Shown here one piece after another: positions 27,167-38,993 of a stretch of 64,000 nt of DNA. The first letter of the stretch is position 1, and the number at the start of each line of letters is the position of its first letter. The position numbers and the translations under genes are program-made. The notes beneath the pieces were generated by a model. It was not told the DNA's origin. It did no database searches and was given only the letters and a program-made list of their open reading frames with translations. This DNA comes from JAJDZL01 sp965221175 (GTDB lineage: Bacteria > Pseudomonadota > Gammaproteobacteria > Arenicellales > JAJDZL01): contig OZ244867.1 of assembly GCA_965221175.1 (NCBI GenBank), positions 2,356,001 through 2,420,000 on the forward strand, given 5' to 3'.

Positions 27167-27579
27167 GGAGATTCCTTGCGCACTTTCTATTCATTCTAGC
27201 TGCTTGGACTCTGACGGTTAAGTTCGTTTTGCCGGTCAGCTGGGCGGTTTTCGAAAACCTTCCGCTGAAAACTTTTGTCTATTGGGATTTTTGGTGGGTT
27301 GTTCACCTGTGGCTTGGATACGCCTTGTTGACGCGTGCCAAATATTTGCTGCAATTCGCGTTGGTGGTGTCAGTAGCCGAAATCGGAATCGTTGCAGCAA
27401 AATTTATTTTTTTCTTTTCCGACCCAGTTTGGACAGTCTGGTCAATGAATTGGTTCGTCAACAAGGTGTTCGTGGTTGTGTGCTTTGTTCTTCTACTTTT
27501 ACATGCAGCGTTTCGCTCAAATGAATATCGAAATTCAACCATGGAAAAAGGTTTTAAAATTTCCGAAAATAAAGATTGA
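27163..27579 (+). CDS. Small integral membrane protein coupled to the Fe-S aldo/keto reductase
   Basis: A 138-residue protein with four hydrophobic helices (about residues 4-24, 40-58, 63-84, 98-116) and a charged C-terminus. No family recognised. Its GTG start overlaps the stop of the exported aldo/keto reductase (GTGA), so both are made together. It may anchor that protein or link it to the quinone pool; that is inference from position. Confidence 0.65.
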   Translation: MRRFLAHFLFILAAWTLTVKFVLPVSWAVFENLPLKTFVYWDFWWVVHLWLGYALLTRAKYLLQFALVVSVAEIGIVAAKFIFFFSDPVWTVWSMNWFVNKVFVVVCFVLLLLHAAFRSNEYRNSTMEKGFKISENKD

Positions 27580-27603
27580 CGGCAGTCAATTCATTCTTAT
27601 AAT
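27576..27603 (+). promoter_or_regulatory. Candidate rRNA promoter P1
   Basis: TTGACG and TATAAT separated by 16 bp, about 310 bp upstream of the 16S start. The boxes lie right at the end of the preceding membrane-protein gene. Confidence 0.6.
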
Positions 27604-27758
27604 GTGATACTTTGACAATACACACAAGTCAACCAGCCTTGGAAGCTTGAGCTGTTAGGTTGCCGCAGATATGTTTGGCTTCGGCACTCTACACACTCGT
27701 CAAATAAAATATTTGGCGGGTGTAAAAGCAATTTGACTAGAATATTTTCAAATTAATA

Positions 27759-27788
27759 TTGACATCTTCGAAAGAAGGTATATATTAT
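27759..27788 (+). promoter_or_regulatory. Candidate rRNA promoter P2
   Basis: TTGACA is followed after 18 bp by TATTAT, or after 16 bp by the overlapping TATATT. An AT-rich tract (AATATTTTCAAATTAATA) lies just upstream, resembling an UP element. It is about 120 bp before 16S. Confidence 0.65.
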
Positions 27789-27794
27789 CCCTTT

Positions 27795-27832
27795 CCCTGC
27801 TACTTCAGTCAGGGATTTTTGTTCTTTGATAA
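27795..27832 (+). promoter_or_regulatory. rRNA leader: short hairpin with T-run and boxA-like element
   Basis: CCCTG and CAGGG can pair around a 10-base loop and are followed by ATTTTT, which looks like a weak intrinsic terminator immediately after promoter P2. The next bases, TGTTCTTTGATAA, resemble the boxA antitermination signal of rRNA leaders. Together they suit a leader where antitermination lets polymerase pass. Confidence 0.5.
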
Positions 27833-27910
27833 ATTAATTACCATACAAATTGTGTGGGCGTTTTGTCTGTAACGATACTCCAATCAAAGGTTTTGTTTCC
27901 TTCGGGAAGC

Positions 27911-29459
<1,549 letters not shown>

Positions 29460-29511
29460 AAGAAAAGAGAGTGTAGATACAGTAAAGCGCCCTCACAATT
29501 TGTATGGTATC

Positions 29512-29589
29512 GGGTCTGTAGCTCAGTCGGTTTAGAGCGCACCCCTGATAAGGGTGAGGTCGGGAGTTCGATTCTCTCCAGACCCACCA
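29512..29589 (+). tRNA. tRNA-Ile (GAT anticodon)
   Basis: A 78-base cloverleaf in the 16S-23S spacer with acceptor stem GGGTCTG/CAGACCC, anticodon loop CTGATAA with GAT, T-arm GGGAGTTCGATTCTC and an encoded CCA end. Confidence 0.96.
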
Positions 29590-29649
29590 GTAGATTGTCG
29601 ATTCAGCGGCTCGGTGCGTATCACCGGCATTGAATCGAAATGTATACAT

Positions 29650-29725
29650 GGGGTTGTAGCTCAGTTGGCAGAGCACCGGCTTTGCAAGCCGGCGGTCGTC
29701 GGTTCAAATCCGACCAGCTCCACCA
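29650..29725 (+). tRNA. tRNA-Ala (TGC anticodon)
   Basis: A 76-base cloverleaf in the spacer, 60 bp after tRNA-Ile, with acceptor GGGGTTG/CAGCTCC (two G-T pairs), anticodon loop TTTGCAA with TGC, T-arm TCGGTTCAAATCCGA and an encoded CCA. Confidence 0.96.
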
Positions 29726-29905
29726 GTTTCACGGTGTAGCAGGCTTTAAATGAGTTTGTGAACCGTAATTGTTCTTTTAAAATTTGGTAGTCAAAGGCGC
29801 GAATGCGCATGCATGCAATGGGGTATGCATGACGCATTGGGTATGCAGCATTCAAGGGAAATCATGTAGCCAGAGATATTACTTACGAACATCTCGAGGT
29901 TATAT

Positions 29906-32811
<2,906 letters not shown>

Positions 32812-32922
32812 ATAACACTCGAGCTGTTCGAGTGGTTGTGTGTTCACTAAAGTGCATATCAAGCTCTTTGACTACCAATTTTATTGATTCAGTATTTCTC
32901 CATGAAGCTGGATCTACCGATT

Positions 32923-33040
32923 TGCCCGGCGGCCATAGCAAGCGGGTACCACCTGAATCCATCTCGAACTCAGTAGTGAAAACGTTTCGCGCCGATGATA
33001 GTGCGGAGAAATTCCGTGTGAAAGTAGGTACTGCCGGGCA
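32923..33040 (+). rRNA. rrf: 5S ribosomal RNA
   Basis: 118 bases with closing stem TGCCCGGC/GCCGGGCA, loop A-E core GTACCACCTGAATCCATCTCGAACTCAG and TGAAAC. It ends the rRNA operon; the closing stem followed by TTGATTTTT may help terminate transcription. Confidence 0.93.
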
Positions 33041-33063
33041 TTGATTTTTACCAGTCTGATTAA

Positions 33064-33306
33064 CTCCATACATTTCTACTTTTTGCCAGTTGGCAAAAAA
33101 ATTCACAGCAAGAACCTGTAGCATTGTGGTTTCTGTGGCGTCCGCAACTTCGCAACCCATCTGACGAGATGGTGCCAGAAACTGCAATAAATGGTAAATC
33201 AGATGGCATAGTTACGTTCAACCAACGAGATTTTGGCAATGCGTCCAAGCACTTCAGAATAGAATTGTTGTTTCCCCAAGAGGCATTGAGGAGAATATTA
33301 AGATGA
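33064..33306 (+). pseudogene. PIN-domain toxin remnant (5'-truncated)
   Basis: An open frame beginning 24 bp after 5S encodes what looks like the C-terminal half of a COG1569-type PIN toxin: FLWRPQLRNPSDEMV, GIVTFNQRDFG with the late acidic residue, and LLFPQEALRRIL. The N-terminal half with the first active-site aspartates is missing, so nuclease activity should be lost. Its stop overlaps the antitoxin start (ATGA), preserving the operon junction. The break lies at the rRNA operon, the edge of the accessory island. Confidence 0.6.
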
Positions 33307-33554
33307 AGAAATCTGTTAACACCTATCCATTACGGTTACCAACATCTTTAAAAGCGACGGTTGCTGAAATCAGCAAGGAAGATGGCACGAGCATTAACCA
33401 GTTTGTAGTGACGGCAGTTGCCGAGAAGATATCCGCCATGAGAACTGCCGAGTTCTTCGCTACACGCGCAACTGAAGCTGACATTGAGTCGGCGAGGCGC
33501 ATTTTGTGCAGAGCTGGCGGTCAACTACCGGAAGCAAAAGATCAACTGTCTTGA
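33303..33554 (+). CDS. HicB/Arc-like ribbon-helix-helix antitoxin
   Basis: An 83-residue protein whose first half (NTYPLRLPTSLKATV, then EDGTSINQFVVTAVAEKIS) fits the short HicB/Arc-type DNA-binding fold found as antitoxin. The C-terminal half would contact the toxin. It appears intact while its partner PIN toxin upstream is truncated, so it is now probably an orphan antitoxin. Confidence 0.7.
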   Translation: MKKSVNTYPLRLPTSLKATVAEISKEDGTSINQFVVTAVAEKISAMRTAEFFATRATEADIESARRILCRAGGQLPEAKDQLS

Positions 33555-33628
33555 AATAAGTCTTCGCGTATGTTGAAATTCGGAAAAAGGGGCATTCTCT
33601 AAAAATGCAGTGCAGGCTGTGAGTTTAC

Positions 33629-34648
33629 TTAGTCCTCGGCATACTCTTGTGAAACTCTTGTGCTTTCAGATTGAGCAATCGCCAAGAGGAATATTCTAGA
33701 GCACCCATTTTCCTTTAAAAGTTCTGCGCATACCCTAGCGGTGTATCCACGAGTAACTACATCATCAAGCAATAGAATTACTCTGTCTTTAATACTCGAC
33801 CCTTTTTTTCCCTGAAATTCATACTGCCCTCTCAGATCAGACAGACTTGTAGTATTCGAATGGGGAGATCCAGATTTCCTCTTGATAGTATCACTTCGAC
33901 AAGGAATTCCAATCAGATTTCTAAGGTGTTTTGAAACGACTTTTGTTATGTCAATTCCTCTCTCGGCAATTCTTTGCGGATCAGACGGGACAGGCATAAG
34001 GTAGTCTATCTCATCAAGCCAACTCTTGCAGGATGGAGTCATGTTGATGTGTTTAGCCAACAACAACGAAAACCATTTGGGAACAACTGGGTCACCACTT
34101 TTTAGTTCCCGTATAAAATGCGACATTAATTGATTACGATTTTGATCGCTCGACCAACGGTAGACGCCTATACATGAATAACCGTCAATATCTTTAATTT
34201 TGAGTGAACGTTTCGGTGTATCTAGTTTCCACCGTTTTTTCCACTCTTCAAGTAAATTAATTTCTGAATATTTTTTACCAAATATTTTTTCGACTTCGGA
34301 AATCAAATCGTTTATTTCACTCGAGGAATAAGTTTTCCGTCTCGCAGTTAATCTGTCTTCCTGGAGTTTTCGTTGTATCTCTGGTAGATTTGAAAATTTT
34401 GTTGATTGCACTAGGTCGAGTTCTGCTTCTTCAAAAGAACCACGGGCTTGATGAAACAAAGCTCTCCTGTAATAAATATAAGAAAATATAGCTGCATCTT
34501 CGTGCCTTCTGAATTCCTCAAAGTCGATAGCATCAAGAAATTCTGCTGCTTCGATATACCTTCCTAATTCTGCCAACTCTAGTACTTTGTTTATCTTTGA
34601 CAATTGATTGTTCAACTTCAATTGAGCCAAACCTCCCTTCAAGTCCAT
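33629..34648 (-). CDS. Phosphoribosyltransferase-domain protein, ShosT-like candidate effector
   Basis: A 339-residue protein. Residues 1-130 are helical with TPR-like character (ELGRYIEAAEFLDAI, ALFHQARGSFEEAELDL). The C-terminal part (about 205-335) is a ComF-type phosphoribosyltransferase with VPSDPQRIAERGID and the PRPP loop VILLLDDVVTRGYTARVCAE (paired Asp at 295-296). It is the last gene of a three-gene operon after a DprA-like and a HAD gene. Phosphoribosyltransferase plus DprA-like protein is the composition of ShosTA anti-phage toxin-antitoxin systems, where the PRTase is the toxin. A role in competence (ComF) is the main alternative, but the extra N-terminal domain and the mobile context speak against it. 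Confidence 0.72.
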   Translation of the reverse strand: MDLKGGLAQLKLNNQLSKINKVLELAELGRYIEAAEFLDAIDFEEFRRHEDAAIFSYIYYRRALFHQARGSFEEAELDLVQSTKFSNLPEIQRKLQEDRLTARRKTYSSSEINDLISEVEKIFGKKYSEINLLEEWKKRWKLDTPKRSLKIKDIDGYSCIGVYRWSSDQNRNQLMSHFIRELKSGDPVVPKWFSLLLAKHINMTPSCKSWLDEIDYLMPVPSDPQRIAERGIDITKVVSKHLRNLIGIPCRSDTIKRKSGSPHSNTTSLSDLRGQYEFQGKKGSSIKDRVILLLDDVVTRGYTARVCAELLKENGCSRIFLLAIAQSESTRVSQEYAED

Positions 34649-34732
34649 AACATACCTTCAAACATATTTCGAGTCATTCCATTCAGATATAACCCCATAT
34701 CGTAGCCATTTCATATATTTTGTATAAGATTT

Positions 34733-35326
34733 TCAAACAGTTAGAATATCTTCGAATTTTCCCAAGCAAGCGACTCTATATTCCGGTGGTTCCTGATCGT
34801 AACCAAAATTCACCCAGGCAAATTTAACCCCTGCATTCCTAGCAGCTAGCGAATCGTCGACAGAATCTCCAACATACACTCCATTCTGTGTTTCAGACAA
34901 ATTTAACTGTTTCAAAGCTCGAACTAATCCCGCAGGATTTGGTTTTCTCGGTTGGCCTTGAGTCGAGGTAATGACTGTAGCAAAGAAATTAACAATTTTC
35001 TTTTCTGAGAGTAAAGGGTGGGCAATCCATTTAGGTAAACTCGTAAATACTCCCAAAGGAATGTTCCGTTGCCGAAGTTCAGAAAGGGTTTCAACAACTC
35101 CTGAGTGCAACTCTAGATCCGCAATCTGTCGTTTACAGTTACCGATAAATTGACTGTTGGTAATATTGTATTTTCGACATAAAGAGACGACATTTGCACC
35201 GTCAAAAATCTCTTGTCGTAATTGGGTTTCGTCTACCTCGGAAAAATCCGCTAATATTTTTGCGTACCAAGGCCAGCTGTCCCAAATTGTGCCGTCCAAA
35301 TCGAAAATTACAGCGACCGAATCCAC
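34733..35326 (-). CDS. HAD-family hydrolase (phosphoglycolate phosphatase-like)
   Basis: A 197-residue HAD phosphatase: motif I FDLDGTIWDSW (D9, D11), motif II near VFTSLP, the Lys of RKPNPAG, and motif IV YVGDSVDDSLAARNAG. A small helical cap lies between motifs I and II. It overlaps the DprA-like gene by 19 bp and is 84 bp before the PRTase gene. Within a DprA/PRTase operon it could remove a phosphorylated product or act as a third component; HAD proteins are otherwise general phosphatases. Confidence 0.82.
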   Translation of the reverse strand: MDSVAVIFDLDGTIWDSWPWYAKILADFSEVDETQLRQEIFDGANVVSLCRKYNITNSQFIGNCKRQIADLELHSGVVETLSELRQRNIPLGVFTSLPKWIAHPLLSEKKIVNFFATVITSTQGQPRKPNPAGLVRALKQLNLSETQNGVYVGDSVDDSLAARNAGVKFAWVNFGYDQEPPEYRVACLGKFEDILTV

Positions 35327-36321
35327 TTCTCGTAACTGCTTTGGTTCTTTTGATCCGCTACAAAGACTGTGGATTTGGCATCATGCCCGATTTCTCGATT
35401 TCCGGACGTATCTTCTGATTTGTCATCCTCAAATGTAGCGATTGATCTGTTTAAGTCTACGCCGAATCGATAGGCGTTCATCGCACCTCCGTGATGTGCA
35501 GATTGAGAAATCAATATGCCGCTGGCGAGAGCGACAATCAGTTTATTACGTTTCCGAAGATTCAAAGAGTTTGCTCCTGTACCAAAGGCGAACTCACTTA
35601 TAAATACCGCGCATTCGTAGGAGAGTAAAGTTTCCCACAGTTCTCTGTTTTCGGGTGGAAAGAGACGGTTCAAACCGCAAGGCATCACGCAAATAGTCGC
35701 TCCTCGATTTTTGAACGCTGTTTGATGCCCAATTGTGTCTGCCCCCATAGCGAATCCAGATGAGATAACTTGTCGCAGACTACAGGCTGTATCAACAAAA
35801 TCTCGAACGCGTTCTGAGTATGGCGCTCGTATCTTCCTGGAACCGACAACCGCAACCGCCTGTCTGTTCAGAATACCTGGATTTCCACGGACGTACAAAA
35901 CGGGGAGCGAATTATTACTCGCATACACTGATTTTGGATAGAATTGGCTTTCAAATGTGAGTATATGGGCAGATAAACTGTCTGCAGTTTCCAATTGTCG
36001 CAATGAACGTTTCTTGCATTGGTCAATTCTATCATTCGTAAATGATCGCAATTGAAGCCGAAGTTTTTCTCCAATCTTGCCCTTAATCGGCAAACTTTCA
36101 GGATTATCCAAGACACTTTCAGGGGACAAGCCTTGTTCGTGAATTAGTTTGAATTTATTCGGTCCGAACCCTTTAACAGAACCAAGTGCGAAAAGTGCTG
36201 TTAAACATTCGACTGAAGGTGTTCTACCTTGGTAAATGGTAGGTTTAGTATTTCTGCAAATGCCTGCAATCGGCAACTTTGCTTGAATACCTACGGGAGT
36301 TGCATTTTCTTGTTTGCTCAT
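35308..36321 (-). CDS. DprA/Smf-like protein, ShosA-like candidate
   Basis: A 337-residue protein with a helical N-terminal domain (about 30-110; ALGSVKGFGPNKFKLI) and a DprA Rossmann domain (about 145-300: AVAVVGSRKIRAPYSERV, SSGFAMGADTIGHQTAF, MPCGLNRLFPPENRELW). The tail of about 45 residues is polar and has no clear winged helix. Cellular DprA loads RecA on single-stranded DNA during transformation. Here it heads a compact operon with a HAD protein and a PRTase in an accessory island, the composition of ShosTA-type defence, in which the DprA-like protein is the antitoxin or sensor. Confidence 0.78.
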   Translation of the reverse strand: MSKQENATPVGIQAKLPIAGICRNTKPTIYQGRTPSVECLTALFALGSVKGFGPNKFKLIHEQGLSPESVLDNPESLPIKGKIGEKLRLQLRSFTNDRIDQCKKRSLRQLETADSLSAHILTFESQFYPKSVYASNNSLPVLYVRGNPGILNRQAVAVVGSRKIRAPYSERVRDFVDTACSLRQVISSGFAMGADTIGHQTAFKNRGATICVMPCGLNRLFPPENRELWETLLSYECAVFISEFAFGTGANSLNLRKRNKLIVALASGILISQSAHHGGAMNAYRFGVDLNRSIATFEDDKSEDTSGNREIGHDAKSTVFVADQKNQSSYEKWIRSL

Positions 36322-36492
36322 AGACTTATTTTACGATTATTCAAAATGGGATTGTTGTTTTCCGAAAAAAAACAACACTGGTTTCCCGGATTGTTTCGTA
36401 GTTGGAAGTCAGAATCTCCCGGTTTGTGCCACAATTTTTAGCGACAGTGTCTGTTTCCGGGGTGATTTCAGACTGCCGGTGGGAATTTCAAT

Positions 36493-36580
36493 CGGAAATG
36501 TTGCGGAATTGATTATGTTGCGAGTATTAGTTATCACGCTGAAATCAAATTGATAGTTTTTGAAACTCGCAACATAATTT
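36493..36580 (+). repeat. Left terminal inverted repeat of the RIT element
   Basis: 88 bp matching the reverse complement of 42934-43021 with one mismatch (A at 36536 against G in the other end). Inside it, ATTATGTTGCGAGT and ACTCGCAACATAAT form an imperfect internal palindrome spaced by about 40 bp, with further TAGTTATC/GATAGTTTT arms. These sub-sites are likely recombinase binding sites. Confidence 0.88.
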
Positions 36581-36631
36581 TCATCATCAGGTGTGCGACC
36601 ATGATGGATTTAACCCGATGGGGAGTCTATC

Positions 36632-37882
36632 ATGTTCGAAACAATTTTTTCGCGTCCTTGCACGATTGCGATTCATCAAGCGGCACCTTTGTATGAAGAA
36701 AGATGCCGATATCTGTTACGCCATGCACAAAGTGGCGCAACTGCGGATACGTTGCGCGCAATAGCGCATGACCAACTGAGCCTGATCAATCATCTGAATC
36801 TGCAAGCGAACCAAAGAATCAGTGTTCGCCAGATCGAGGATGCTGCCAGCGATTGGCTGAATGGATTTGTACAGCGTTTCGGCCACGAACCTTCGCTCAA
36901 AAGAAGGAAACGATTTATCCATTGCGCACGCAACTGGCTGCGTTTTATTGGGTGGTTAAGCGAGTCGAGATTGTCTCGTCATCGTTATGAAGCCGAAGTT
37001 TCCATGTTCAACACATTCGCACAACAGCAATGTGGCCTTTCTGACGCATACGTCAGCTCTATTTGCAATGTTGCCGGTCGGTTTTTTGAGTGGCTGGAGC
37101 AACATGGTCTGAGTCTGGATGAGGTGCGTCTGAGCGACATCGATGAGGCATTGGTGAGCGACCGGATCTTTGGTCAATGCAGTCGTAACACAACCAAAAC
37201 ACAGATCAATTGCCTGGGCAGGTTCCTTCGCTATGCAGAACAACAACGCTGGTGCGTGGCAGGGTTGGCCGACGGCATCAAGCCGCCGCGGATGTTCCCG
37301 AATGAGACGATTCCAAAGGGGTTGGGCCGAGATGAGGTGTTGAAATTGCTGGCCACGACCGAAAGCGATCATGCGATCGACAAACGTGATCGGGCAATAT
37401 TAATGGTGTTGAGCACTTATGGGTTAAGATCCAGCGAGGTGTGTGGTTTGACACTTGATGACCTGAGCTGGACCGATGAGCTTTTGACGGTCCGTCGCTG
37501 CAAGAGCGGACAAATCCACATTTATCCATTGTCACAAGCGGTCGGGGAGGCAATTGTCAGGTATCTTCGCGAGGTCCGTCCTTTGGTTCGACAACGGACA
37601 TTGTTCCTGACGATGAATGCACGGCGCGGCCCGATCACCAGGCAAGGCGTTTATATGATGGTCGTTGGACGGTTGAAAAAAATTGGCATCGCTGGCAAAG
37701 GCAAGGGTCCGCATGCACTGCGTCACGCAGCGGCTCAACATCTGCTAGAGCACAATCAATCGATGAAAGTGATCGCAGACTATCTCGGACACCGTAATGT
37801 AGACTCGGCTTCGGTCTATGCCAAGATTAATCTGAACCAATTGCGAGAGGTTGGCGATGTCAGCCTGGAGGGGTTGATATGA
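36632..37882 (+). CDS. RIT tyrosine recombinase A
   Basis: A 416-residue tyrosine recombinase, longest of the three. An N-terminal SAM-like arm-binding region precedes the catalytic domain with Arg in STYGLRSSEV, the HALRH box, the late His in YLGHRNVDS and nucleophile Tyr in ASVYAKI. It starts after a GGGGAG ribosome site 52 bp inside the left repeat. It overlaps recombinase B by ATGA. The full catalytic set looks intact. Confidence 0.9.
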   Translation: MFETIFSRPCTIAIHQAAPLYEERCRYLLRHAQSGATADTLRAIAHDQLSLINHLNLQANQRISVRQIEDAASDWLNGFVQRFGHEPSLKRRKRFIHCARNWLRFIGWLSESRLSRHRYEAEVSMFNTFAQQQCGLSDAYVSSICNVAGRFFEWLEQHGLSLDEVRLSDIDEALVSDRIFGQCSRNTTKTQINCLGRFLRYAEQQRWCVAGLADGIKPPRMFPNETIPKGLGRDEVLKLLATTESDHAIDKRDRAILMVLSTYGLRSSEVCGLTLDDLSWTDELLTVRRCKSGQIHIYPLSQAVGEAIVRYLREVRPLVRQRTLFLTMNARRGPITRQGVYMMVVGRLKKIGIAGKGKGPHALRHAAAQHLLEHNQSMKVIADYLGHRNVDSASVYAKINLNQLREVGDVSLEGLI

Positions 37883-38829
37883 AACTTCACCAGGCAATCG
37901 AGCGCTACATCGCATGGCGACGCATTCACGGTGCGAAGTTCAAAGCCAGCGCACAGCATCTGCGACAGTTCTCAAATTCGGTCGAGCGGGATATCGACTG
38001 CAAGGCAGTTTCCCAGAGCGAAGTTTGCAGATTTCTTGCGGGAAACCGACCGCTGACCAAAACGCGGTCCCATCGTTACAGCGCACTGCGAGGGTTTTAT
38101 CGCTATGCTATCGCTCGAGGCTACACCACGGTGTCGCCTTTGCCCGACCCGGATCAGGAACCGAGACCACCGCAATCAAAATTGCCTCATGTTTTCAGCC
38201 CTGATCAACTGCAGCGCATGTTTGGCACGATTGATCAGTGTCACAGCCGTCGCTCCAAACTCGATGCATTCACGTTCCGCACCTTGCTGCTATTGCTTTG
38301 TGGCAGTGGGTTGCGCATCGGTGAGGCTCTTCAACTCACGCTGACCGACATCAATCTGCAAAACGCGGTCTTGACAGTGAGAGACAGTAAATTCTACAAA
38401 AGCCGGCTGGTGCCAACTGGACCTCAACTGAATGCGCTGCTCAGTGCATATGCCAAACAACGTGTGAAGCGAACGCTGCCGAATGGAAAAAATTCAACTT
38501 TTCTAGCCTATATCGATGGCTCGGCGTTAACCTATAAAACAGTTGATATGGCTTTTTCCAAATTGAGAGACGCCGTGCCACTGTGTGTAATCGACCGCTT
38601 TCATCAGCGCCCAACCTTGCACAGTTTTCGTCACACATTTGCGGTTCATCGGCTAACCGACTGGTATCGCCAAGGTGCTGATGTTCAACGTCTGTTGCCG
38701 CTGCTGTCAAACTATCTCGGACACAGCAGTCTGCAAAGTACGCAGATTTATTTGTCCGTGACACCGCAGTTGCTACAGCACACTTCGGTGCTGTTCAACC
38801 AATACGTAAACGGAGATCATCATGAATAA
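37879..38829 (+). CDS. RIT tyrosine recombinase B
   Basis: A 316-residue tyrosine recombinase: Arg in CGSGLRIGEALQL, LHSFRHTFAVH, YLGHSSLQSTQIYLSV with the Tyr. It overlaps recombinase A by four bases and recombinase C by eight. Intact by sequence. Confidence 0.9.
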   Translation: MKLHQAIERYIAWRRIHGAKFKASAQHLRQFSNSVERDIDCKAVSQSEVCRFLAGNRPLTKTRSHRYSALRGFYRYAIARGYTTVSPLPDPDQEPRPPQSKLPHVFSPDQLQRMFGTIDQCHSRRSKLDAFTFRTLLLLLCGSGLRIGEALQLTLTDINLQNAVLTVRDSKFYKSRLVPTGPQLNALLSAYAKQRVKRTLPNGKNSTFLAYIDGSALTYKTVDMAFSKLRDAVPLCVIDRFHQRPTLHSFRHTFAVHRLTDWYRQGADVQRLLPLLSNYLGHSSLQSTQIYLSVTPQLLQHTSVLFNQYVNGDHHE

Positions 38830-38993
38830 GCTACCCATGTTAAGTCCTTGGTTGCGGCGGTTTTTTACTGAACACATCAGCACCGAACGCAATTTAGCGG
38901 TGAATACCCGCAAAAGTTATCGCGACACCTTCGTGATGCTGTTGCCCTACATAGCCACCCATTCCCGAAAATCGGTGGAACGGCTGTTAATTA

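Noticed and set aside
33629..34648. Simple ComF competence protein
   Set aside because: It lacks the ComF zinc-finger cysteines, has a long unrelated N-terminal domain and sits in an operon with DprA-like and HAD genes, so a defence role is likelier.
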